The translations under genes and the position numbers were made by a program. A DNA stretch of 64,000 nt. Source: Dugong dugon. Lineage: Eukaryota > Chordata > Mammalia > Sirenia > Dugongidae. Shown here in pieces: positions 44,601-56,600 of this stretch (positions are counted from its first letter, which is position 1; every line of letters starts with the position of its first letter). Below the pieces are notes generated by a model. That model saw only the letters and a program-made list of their open reading frames with translations. It searched no databases and was not told the origin of the DNA. The stretch spans positions 23,296,501 to 23,360,500 of the forward strand of contig CM057476.1 in assembly GCA_030035585.1 (NCBI GenBank), given 5' to 3'.

Positions 44601-47600
44601 ACTTGGTAACACAGGACCCTTGAAAAATTATAAATTCAGTTTTCTAGGACTTGGCAAGATCGACATTTTCTCCCTTCAACTCTGGGGATAGAATTTGAGT
44701 TGTTAACAGAAATATTCCCCACTAGCACTTCATAATAGTACAAAAAGAAAAACAAAGTGATTTGTTTTGGTTGTACTTACACCAAGTCCTCAGCGTGGTT
44801 AAATTTCTCCTGTTCGCTAGAAACACTCTAAATGGTCTTAAATAGGGTACTGGTTAAATAAATTATTGTAGCTCTGGCAGCACAGTGGTTAAGCTCTCAG
44901 CTACTAACCCGAAGGTTGGTGGTTTAAACCACCAGCCACTCCGTGGGAGAAAGATGTGGCAGTCTGCTTCTGTAAAGATTACAGTCTTGGAAACCCTGTG
45001 GGATAGTTCTATAGGGTCGCTATGAGTTGGAATCAACTCAGTGGCCGTGAGTTTTATAGCCTTGTAGCTGTGATGGAAGTATGGAACATCATGCCACTGA
45101 TAGGAAGAATAACTGGACAGGAAAAATATCTATCATATTATTAAACAAAAATTGCAAGTTGTAGAACAAACATATGGTATGATCTCATTTTTATACTTTA
45201 TTTACAAAGTATCTGTATGGATATATACGTGTGTAAGTCATGTATATGCTAAGAAAAGTCTGTATTTACACCAAATCATTAACAGTTTCCTCTGTCTAGA
45301 GCTGGAAACTGGGGGTTTTTACTTAATAAACTTGAATATAACTTTTTAAAACAATGTGCATATACCGAAATAAAATACATGTACAGAAAAGCGTACAACT
45401 AGTAAGTGTGCAACTTAATGAGTAAGTGAACACACTCATGTAGCCAGCACCCGCATCAAGAAAAAGAACATTATCCCCTTTCCAGAAGCCCCTTTTTATC
45501 CATTCCGAGTCACAATGGTTACTCCTTGGGTAAGCATTATCTTGACTTGTAACCTCGTGGGTTAGTTTTGCCTGTTTTCAAGCTTTATATAAAAGGACTC
45601 GTGGTGTATGTACCTTTATGTGTCTGGCTTCTTTTGCTCAACATTGTGTTTGTGAGATTCATCTATGTTGTTGCAAACACCAGGGGTCATTTATTTTCAT
45701 GGCTGTATTTGATTTTGGTGGTTTCCAGTTTGGGGCTACTATGAATAATGCTGCTATGAACTTTCTCATACTCGTCGTTTGGTGCACATGTGTATACATT
45801 TCTGTTGGACATATAGTCAGTAATGAAATTGCTGGGTCATCATGAACACATACATGTTTAGCTTTAGTAGACACTGGTAACACAGTTTTCTAAAGTGATT
45901 GTACCAATCTACATTCCTACCAGCACTATATGAGAGTTTCACTTGCTCCAAATCCTTGTCACCACTTGATACTTCAGTCTTCTTAATTTTAGTCATTCTG
46001 AAAAGTATCTCATTATGGTAGTAGTTTTTATTTTCTTGAAGACCAATGACATTGAGCAGCTTTTGTATACTTAATAGCGTTTTGGATAACTTCTTTTGTG
46101 AAGGGCCTGTTCAAGCCTTTTGCCCATTTTTCTGTTGGGTTGCTTGGAGTTCTTTATATATTTTGTAGATGAATCTTTTGCAGATATCTTTTCTCATTCT
46201 GTGACTGACTTTTCACTCTTGTAATTGTGTCTTTTGTTGAACAGAGGTCCTTAATTTTCATGTGGTCTAATTATCAGTCTTTTGTTTTAAGGTTAGTGCC
46301 TTTGTGTCCAGTCTAAGAAATCCTTCTGTATCCCCAGGTAATGGAGATAGTCTCCTGTTTTCTTATGGAAGCTTAATTTTTTACCTTTCACGTTTAGATT
46401 TATATTCCACCTGGGAGTAATTTTGTATACAGTGTGAGGTTAGGGTGAAGGTACTTTTTTTTTCCATATAGGTATTCAGCTGACCCCTTTATTGAGAAAA
46501 AAAATTCCTTCCCAGTTGTTTCGTAGGGCAATTTTTGTCATAATAAATAGATGTCCGTGCCCTATTTGTGTATCCTTGCACGATTAATATAGATTTATCA
46601 GAAGTTTTGATACCCAGTAGTATAAATCCTGCAACTTTGTTCTTCAGGATTGTCTTATTCTTGGTCCTTTGCACTTACATATAAATTTTGCAGTCAGTTT
46701 ATTTCTCCCTGCTAGGATTTCTGTTGGGATTGCATTGAATCTATAGACCAATTTGGGGGAAAATTGACATTTTGACAATATTGAGTCCTCTAAAACGTTA
46801 ACATGTAGCATATATCTTCATTTATTTAGGTCTACATTTATTCTTAAGGTATTTGATATTTTTTTGAGTGGTATTGGAAGTGCTTTCTTTTTATAATTTC
46901 ATTTTCTTACTGTTTCTTGCTAGTACAGTGAAACTTGTGAGAGCCAGAACTTGACAGGACTGCCTTGTTTTTCCAAGTTCTGCAAGTTTTCCACCTTTGA
47001 CAGGATGTAGTCTTACCACTTTTCTATTGCTTGTTTTAGTGGAAAATATTTGAATTTTCCTTCTCTGACAGGTTTCCACCTTACACAGGTTCCATCTTTC
47101 TCAGGTTTTACTGTATAAAGAAAAATAATTGGTTTTTTATACTGAGCCTTTGTCCGCTACTAATTCTACTCGTTTATAATGTATCACAGTTATAAATAAG
47201 TGAATTATATACAGTGACCAAGTGGCCATATGTTCCTATGTGGATTGCCTAAAAAAGGAAAAACGAAAATCCTTCTTTTGTTGCATGCAGGCATCTCTCC
47301 CGGTGCAGGAGTACCTGTTCATGCCGTTTGACCAGGCCCACAAGCAATATGAGACAGCCAGACATCTGCCACCCCCTCTCTATGTTCTCTTTGTTCAGGC
47401 CACTGCGTATGGTCAGGCCTGTGGTGAGTATGGGTGCTGGGTGAGGAAGAGGCTGTGGGAGTAGCTGCATAGCCCATGAGTCCTTTGGAAGCCCTGCTCC
47501 AGTGCCTGCAGGTCACAGTCACTGCCTCCCCTGTGCACCACCCAGCCTGGCTGCCCTGACCAGCTAGCCTGAGGCTGGAATTTCCGGATGGATGGCTTTG

Positions 47601-50600
47601 AGTGTTTCATGAGCCTGGCCAGATAGCTGTTGGGTACAGAGCCCAGGCAGCCTGCCCAGGCTCCCATTGGCTGCCGTGTTCACCCCCTGAGGCATGCTTG
47701 GCAGGTGGATCAGCACCTCTTGCTCAGCTTCAGAGAGAGGACTTGGTGAACACAGGTCCTGGCCAGCTCTCTCAGGCTTTCTCCATGCCCCCAAACGGTT
47801 TGCATGCCATTATGGTGAATTGCCATATTAAAAGGGTGTGTCCTCGGTAAGCTTAAGGGACGCCCGTGACCCTGCTGGGGCTTTGAGAAGTTTTTGGAGA
47901 CCCTGCATATTGCTCTGATACAGCTTTCACCCAGCACCTAAACTTTTCTCCCTGCCCCTACCCACCTGCCTCGTTGGATGGACATCCATTGCACAGTGCA
48001 TGCCTCTCCCCACAGCCATGACATCAGCACATTACCATCTCTCTTCTTGTGTCTTCCTGGTCCTTCTGGTCTTGTCCCTTCCCTTTGTTCTCCGTCTTCT
48101 TTCCATCATCAGCTCACATGAAATCCTCCTCCCAGCCCCCTAGGCAGGGTGAGTAATTTTATTTTCTTTTGTGTTTAAAATGAGTGGGTTTCCTATCCCA
48201 TTTTACTGTAGAATTCCAGGATTAAACTACTCAAAAAAATAGTGCGGCATTTGCCAATCGGGGATGGAGTCAACCAGCTTGTTTGGCGCGGGGTTTGATG
48301 GCTCATGAAGGATTGTCAGGGAAAAGGAGTGGTCACCTGCCTGGGAATATTATCTCAGTGACCTGCCACTTGGGGGAAGTTTGCCATCCCTTCTTAGTGA
48401 AATTGGACAAAGCATGTCAGGCTCTTGTGACTCTTAGTACCCTTATGAATGGAACAGGGAGGGAAAGTGGCCAGTCTCACCTCACCAACCTAGGACCACA
48501 GAGTTCCACAAGGACAGGAAGGGCACGCCCAAGGTGTTAATTCTGTGAGGTATCAGGCCTGGTGCACGAACAGGCCAGTTAGCTTAATGCTTTAGAGGAC
48601 TGGCTCAAGTTAAACAGACCTGATCTTGAATTCCAATTTATGTGCTTCCTGGCTATGATATCTAACTTCTCCAAGCCTTAACTTTCTCATCTGTAAATGG
48701 CTATAATAGTAGTAGTATTCTTAAACAGTTATTGTGAAGATTAAAAATTATGTTTTAAAATAATTTTATAAATTAAAATTATGAACATCAGCTCATTCAG
48801 TCTTCCCTGCCCAATAGGGGAGATACCGTAGTCAAGTCCCCATTTCATAGAAGTGGAAACTGAGGCTCAGAGCAGTGACATGGTTTTTCCAGGTTATGTG
48901 GTTGGGAATTGGAGGGACGGGGACTCAGGCCAAGGACCGGTCTACAGGGTCTAAGTGCCTCCCCACTGTCCTGTGCCTCCCTGGTAAATGTGACAATGCC
49001 AGTATGGTGCTTGGTATAAGTAAGCAAGCACTCAGGGGAGAGTGTCATTTCTAAGAGCTTCTGGGTAAGAACCTTTAAGACAATTAGCAGAAGAGTTCCA
49101 TGTGGCTTTAGGCCCTAGGTTTGAATTTCTGTACCTTGGTATAAACGTGAAAAGAGAGGTGTTCACCACTAGTCTCAGATGATGCCTGTCCGGTAATCTG
49201 TACTTTGGGTTCTTTGTTCTCAGTAAATGATGGAAAAAAGACTTAAGTTTCCCACCTTGTTCCTCTTCATCTGGAGAAAGGGCTTGCCCTCCCACTCCTG
49301 GTCTATAAGGAACTGTGGCAAAAGGAGTAGATACCCATTCCCAGAGCTGGCCTGCTTATGTAGCTCAGCTTCTATCATCAGTGGCTTTCCTTACGAAGCT
49401 TTTTCTTGCCCCTAGATAAAACACTGTCTGTGTCAATTGAAGGCAGTGTGGACGAAGCCAAGGCCCTGTTCAAGCCTCCTGAGGACTCCCAAGGTAATGT
49501 GGTGGTTCGGACGCCTCCCCTAGGACTCTTCTGTAGCTCATTCCAGAGAAACCAAGTCACCACCCCAAGGCAGTGCTGGTCCTTTGAAAATTGACTGTAC
49601 TGGTTCTGCCTGGCAGGAATCTTGGCTTTACTATCTTAGTGCTCTGGGGTGGACAAGGAGGTGCTCAGTTCCTCAAGTCAGATGCTTGGATTTCAGCTCT
49701 GCTGCTCACTAGCTCCAAGACCCTGGGGAAGGGATTTACCATTCCTGCTCCTCAATTTACTCTTCTGTAAAAAGAGGATAGTGATACCTCATGTAGAATT
49801 ATTATGTAGATGGAATAACGTAATGCATGCAGGGTGCTTAGCACTGTCTTTGGCACATAGTAACCACTCAGATTATGTGAGTTACTGTTATTTATATTCT
49901 GTTATTGTCACCAGCACCACCACTAATGGTTTGTGGCGCATAGAAATGACATTAAAAAGCTCTTTAAAAATCAAGGGTGAATGGTTAGCAATTACCCTGA
50001 AGCAAAGATGGAAGGGTAAGGGGACAGGGAAACCAGATTACTGGAAACAAAATATCCAGAATGGAATTAATGAGAATGTTTACACATTGTGAAAAATGTA
50101 ACAAATGCCAGTGAACAGTTTGTGTAGTAATTGTTAAATGGGAACCTGATTTGCTGTGTAAACTTTCACCAATAATACAATACAATATTTTTTAAAAAAC
50201 AAAACAGGTGGTAGGATTATAGTTTGTTCTTATTCTTCTTCTTCTGAATAAGAAGCAGTGAATTAATTTACTATTTATTCTAAAGAAGCCCACTGACAAG
50301 AAATGCAGTGTCTGGGCCCCTTCAAGCCCTGTGGGTTTAGGTGCGTTGGGGAGCGTTTTGGAGCCCCCTCGTCCCTAGCTGCCCTCTTTCTGTTTTTGCA
50401 GATGACGAGAGTGACTCTGATGCTGAAGAGGAGCAGACCACGGTGAGAGCCATTTCCTCTTGTGGCGGCACCAAGCAGCTGCACTGGGGTCTTGCTTGTT
50501 GGTGGCTGCCAACCTCCCTAAGAAGCGGAAGGGAAGAGGTTTGAAAGAAAGGACTTGGGGAGTCTGGCAGCCCAGAGAGCTGAAGCAGCAGGTCCCAGGC

Positions 50601-53600
50601 AGTAGTGCTGAGGCCCTGCAGGTAGGGGCAGGGAAAGGGAGAGCCTTTCAACCAGTGCTTACTGGCTTGGGCCTTTCCCTTTGTCCAGAAGCGGCGGCGA
50701 CCCACGCTGGGAGTTCAGCTGGACGACAAACGCAAAGAGATGCTGAAGAGGCACCCACTGTCCGTCATGCTTGACCTGAAGTGCAAAGGTCCGGCTGCAG
50801 CCAGTCCAGCACCCACCTTGCTCTGGGGGACACAATGCACTGAGACCGTGGCCAGCCAGAGACCTCTTTGCCCAAGAAGGAATTTGTTTCACATTTTTTG
50901 TTTTTTCCTCCTTATTTTGCATGGAGTTTGTTTATTTTTAAGTCATAACTGTAAGAACATAGCAAGCAAACTCTAGACACATAGGGGAAACTCGTTAGAA
51001 CGGCACCTCTTTCTGAAGAGGTACACAGAACAAAGTCAAAAAATGTCAAGTTCATGAAAGGCAAAGACTGAGAAACTGTCATTGCCTGCAGGAGACTAAG
51101 GAGCATGACAGCTGAATGCAATGTGGGACCTGGGTTGGATCCTAGAACAGAAAAAGGACATTAAAACTAGGGAAATGTGAACCAATTCTATAGTTTCAAG
51201 TCAGGTACACAGAACAAGCAAGAGTATACAGGTTTTGAAGAATACAAGGACGTGCTTGATTTAATACATATAAGTAGAACTTTGTATTTTGTGGAGAATA
51301 TATGTATATTTTGAAACTGGTTTTGTACAGAAAAAGTAGTACATGATGAAACATCCCAGCAATATGAAAGTCAACAACGAAATTTAAGTTTCCTTAACCG
51401 TGTACTCCCAGACCCTAGTTCTCAGTCTTATCACCAAGGACAACCATTGTTACAGGTTTCTTATTTTTTTGTAGTAATATTTTGCACATTTAAAAATTTT
51501 TATACAAGTGAGTGTTTATCTCCTTCCCTACTTATTTATTTTTTTCATGGTTACTTCTTGCTGTATTTCAAGGTCAGAACACGGAGTACTTGTTCCTTGA
51601 TTTTAGGGTCTGAACTCATGGTTACTTGTTTAATTTCCAGCTCTGTATTTATGGGTTACTGATTAATTTCAGAGTTTGTACACATGAGTGCTTCTGTAAA
51701 TTCAGGGTTCCCTACTTATTCTTTACCCAAATGGAAATGTGCTGTACATTTCCTGGTTATCTCTTTGCCTTTTCGTTGTAAATTTTTTATTTTGACATAA
51801 TTTTAGATTTACAGAGAGTTGCAAAGATGGTAATTTCCATATAATCCATGTAATCTTCACCCGGCTCCCCTGAATGTTATCATCGTCTTTAACCAAAGCA
51901 CAACAATCAACACCGATGTTAATTTCATTGGTACAGTACTACTAACTAAACTGCAGAATTGGTTCAGATTTCCCTAGTTTTAATGTCCTTTTTCTGTTCT
52001 AGGATCCAACCCAGGTCCCACATTGCATTCAGTTGTCATGCTCCTTAGTCTCCTGCAGGCAATGAGTTTCTCAGTCTGTCTTTGTCTTTCATGAACTGGA
52101 CATTTTTTGAAGATGAAGCTTAGTTATTTTGTAGAATGTCTCAATTTGGGCTTCTCTGGTGTTTTTTCATGCTTAGACTCAGGTTATGGATTTTGGGGAA
52201 TACGACCATAGGTGTGGCATTCATCGTCACATCATATCAGGTACATGATACCAATATGTCTTATCACTCGTGATGTTAACCTTGATCATTTGGTTAAGAT
52301 GGAGTCTGGCAGGTTTTTCCACTCAAAAGTTACCACTTTCCCTTTCTGTACTGTATTTGTTAGAACGGACTCACTAAGTCAAGTCCACACTCAAGGGAAA
52401 TGAATTAAGCTCTCTCTCTTAGAGGGGGAGTATCAAAGAATTTGCTTTTTTACTCAACATTATTTGCCATTAAGTTTTTGTTTTTATAGTAAAAGATTTT
52501 AAAAGCCTCTTTGAATTTTTTTCCTATAGTATTATTGACTCTGGCGTAAGTGTTTTACACATAAATTTTCTTTTCCTCCTCCTCCTCTAGATGACAGTGT
52601 GCTTCACCTGACTTTCTGCTACCTCATGAACCTCAACATCATGACAGTAAAAGCCAAAGTGACAACTGCCACAGAGCTCATAACCCCCATCAGTGCCGGG
52701 TATTGTCAGGGGCTGTGGGGGTGGGGCAGGGAGTGGGGGATGTGATGACAGCCTCAGCGCTGGGTTGCCCTGGAGTCCTCCCTCACTGGCTTTGAGGAGG
52801 CTCTGTTGTCTCCACGCAGCCTAGAAGTCCTGGCACCTCACTGGTATTTAGAAAGCACTCACTGACTTTAATTTGTGAAGTCCTGTTACTACACAGCAGA
52901 TGATAAGGGTGACTACAGAGTATTTGCAGAATGAGTAGGCAGGGCAGAGCACCAGCTTTTTATAACCAGTAGTAAGTGTGAATGTACAAATGAGATTTGG
53001 CAGACTTTATCCGCTTGACAGATTTAGGCCGCTCTTTTCCTTTCCTCTCTCTGTCCCAAGGTGCTGGGATTTTCACTTAATAGCTCAGCTGAATCTAGGT
53101 TACCTGGGCAGTGGAAGGAGGGAGTGTGGTGGGTCCCTGTGGGGGTTTTGAGGAAGGTGAGCAGAGGCACAGTAATGACAGCCACCAGCTGGGCATCCCC
53201 AGGGAGCCCCTGACTACTGTAGTCCTGTTCCACAGCCAGAGCAGGTGGAAAGGAAGGCCAGGATGGCCTGGATGAAATAGCCTTCACTTACAAGAATCCG
53301 CCCCCTCAGCATTGTACCTGCATGGTCTTACCCGAGCCCCAGTGTTGGCTATGGAAAGATGCAGCCACTGAGGCTCAGGGAGGCACAGATTTGGTGGCTG
53401 GTAGGGCGGGGCTCTTCCGGTAGCTGCCTGGTGGTGGGATGTCCCCTGGGTTTCAGACCCTGCACCTGGAGCTCCCTTCCTCTTTAGGCTGTGGCTTCCG
53501 TCCCTGTGCTTGAGCATGTTGTTGGATCACCCAAGGGCTGTTCCCACCTGACCCCAGCAGAGGGAGCCCAGGGCTGGCCCTTCAGAGTGCCCACGTCCAC

Positions 53601-56600
53601 TGCTCAGCCATGGCTTGTGGTCCAGTAAGCAGTTCCTGGGGCCCTCTGGTCATGGTGGAGCTTCTTGTCATGAGCATTCTGCCTGCTCACTTCTTAAGGT
53701 GCCCTGTCCACTAATAATAGTGCAGGCTTGCCTTTATTGCATCCTTAACTCCAGCTCCTTGCTAAGCTCTATATGTGCCACGACGGAGGCAGCACTGCAG
53801 ACTGGTTATGTGCTTGGGCTCACAGAGCTGAGCAAATCCCGCTTCGGCTGCTCACAGCTGTGTTTGTAACTTCAGGCAGCTTACCTGGCCTCTAAGTCTG
53901 TTTTCAAGTATCTCCTCCCAGGGTGCTTGTGAAGAGTCAGGTCAAGTGCTGAGCACAGACGAAGCACTTGGTACATGACAGCTGTGTTTATCATTGTCAA
54001 TGCGTTTAATTCTCACAGTAATTGTGAAGAGTGAGGAAACTGAGGCTCTGGAAAGTTAAGGAACTGCCCAAGGTCATAGGTAGGGAGTGGAGAATGATGA
54101 TTCAAAGTCAGCCAGGTCTGTGTAATCACTGATGGATACTGCTTTCAGGGTCCCAAAGAAGGAGACATAAAACCAAGATTAGATCTTTAAGGGCCTTCAG
54201 GTTTTGTCTAGCTCATTGCCCTGTTTTACAGATGGAGAAACTGAGGCCCAGGGGGCATATGGCCCAGTTAGTGAAGCCCTGGCCCTAGAATCTGAGGCTC
54301 CAAACTCCCAGCCCAGAGGCCTTTGCTCAAGTACAGACTGCTGTAACCCCACGGAGACACCAGCCTGGTGCATGATGCATGATTTTATTTATTTATCTAA
54401 TTTTTGGAAACACGGGTGGATGAATGGTGTTGAGTCATCTCCGACTCATGACAACCTTATGTACAAAAGAGCGAAACATTGTGTGGTCCCGCGTCATCCT
54501 GACGATTGCTGGCATATTCAAGCTGTCGTGGCTTTTGTGCCCGAAAACATAGGGATGCCCCAGCATAATCACAAGAGCATGCTAATTTCTTAACATCATC
54601 CACTATCCAGTTAGGGTTCACATTTTCTCATTAATGTTGGTTGTTTTGTTTCATTTTCACCGTTTGTGTTTTGAATCTGGATCTCTGTAAGGTCCATGTA
54701 TTGCAATTGGGTGGAGCCTCCCCCAAGTCTCTTTTCATCTGAATGTTCCCACCATCTGTTTTGTCCTTCCTGTTTATTTGTTGAGGAAAATGGGTTGTTT
54801 ACTCCTTAGAGTTTTCCAGCTGTGGATTTTGATGTTGCATCCCTGCGGTACAATTGAACATGTTACTTTTTCCCCCTGGATTTCCTGTAAATTAGTAGTT
54901 AGATTTAGAGGCTTGATCAGAGTCTATTTTGATTTTGGGCAGAGGAGGCAAGGCCATATCATCGGTGTTGTTGGGGACTTCATCAAGAGGCACAGGCTGT
55001 CTTTGACACTCGTGACGGTTATCTGGATCTCCTAATTGATCAGAGTACTCGTGCTTTTAATACAAACATTTTAGTCAGGATCATACCAACATTGCTGAAT
55101 TTTTCTTGAAAAATTATTTTCCAGAATGATCTCCGTTAGGCCAGTTTAATTCATTAATTTTTCATTAAGCCATTAAACCATTTTTAATCATTTTCCATTT
55201 TTATTTTACCAAGTTTTTTAATCCTTTCTTTTCCCTTAAAATTTTATATCAAAGATTTGACTCATTGAACAGTTTTTGGTATCAGAGTTTTGTATATAGC
55301 TTCCCCTTTCACGTCCATTATTTTTACCAAATTCACTTTTCCTGAACCACACATTGCAGATCTAAGTTTTGTCAAGATTTGATTCTTCCATCAGTTTTTG
55401 TTAGTCAAAGAACTTTATCGTGTAGTTTTAGATGTTCTGTTTTATTTTGGTGAATTCTTTCTACCACTAATAGTCACTGAACATTGGTTAAAAGTCTGAA
55501 GATTTTTACTTATTTTCTAGCTAGTTCTCCTTGTTAAACAGTGAAGGAGGCAGAGACCCCTGGGGGCACAGGGAGACTACATGAAACAGAGCCTAGGGAA
55601 GAGCCTGAGTCACCATCATCCTGATGTTAAGTCCCCAAAGGCATACTGGGGCCAAAACACCCCCGGGGTGCAGATTAGCAGGTCCTCCCGAGTTGCTCCT
55701 GGTGCTATCCTTGGAAAGATGACGAGAACCCTCTGTTGGTTCAGGGAAAGAATGGGCCTTCTCCTTTGTGATAAAGTGAATACTCTCTCACCTGCACCAG
55801 AGCAAGGCCATCTCTTCTCTGCTTGTCTGGTTTAATTACAGACTGTGCCCTAATCATTCCAGGTGGCTGGCAGTGGTGTCACTGTCTCTGTTTATGGTGC
55901 TAGGTCACCTTGTCTCCAGTGTATGTGTTAATATCTTTTTCCAAGAGCATAAAGGGGTCTTTTTCTGTGATTAGCATGAGATTTGGTCAAAGCGAGCTAG
56001 ATACAGCATCAAAGCTGCACACTTGTTCTCTCTGGGGTGGAAAAGAGTTTATTCTGCTTCTGTGAAAATTGTTATTGTTTCTGTTGTTGGTGTCACTGAG
56101 CTGTGCTCCCCTTTGGTAAGGCCCTGGCACCCATGTAATTCTTGAAGGGATGAGTTTTTTAAAAAAAATCAGGTGATAAAGAGTATTGTTTTTAATCAGA
56201 CCATGCAAATCCTGGCTTCAGTACGTACTAGCAGTGTGATCTCAGACAAGCCGTGTCTTTCAGAGCCTTGAGTTTGTCCTCTGTAAAATGAAGGTGATAA
56301 TACTCCCTACCTCACAGGGTTGTGAGGATTCAGTGACCTCAAGCATAGAAAGGGTCTGCCCCCAGGAAACATTCAGTGAATGGTGGCATTGATCGTGATG
56401 ATCACTGATGATTGATCATTGGGCATTACTGTCCCCCAAATGCCCAAGTCTTACCTTGAGGCAAGATGTTGGTTGGCATTCTTACTGCAGGCTCTTCTCC
56501 CCTTTCCAGTGACTTGCTGTCTCCTGACTCAGTCCTGAGCTGTTTGTATCCTGGGGATCATGGAAAGAAAACGCCAAATCCAGCCAATCAGTACCAGTTT

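Noticed and set aside
51034..52110. Inverted repeat as a driver of circular RNA
   Set aside because: Both arms lie in one intron with no exon between them, so back-splicing is not favoured.
53024..53869. Cluster of 70-90 codon frames in the THOC5 intron between 52700 and 56509
   Set aside because: Overlap each other on both strands, lack family features, and have no splice or coding signature.
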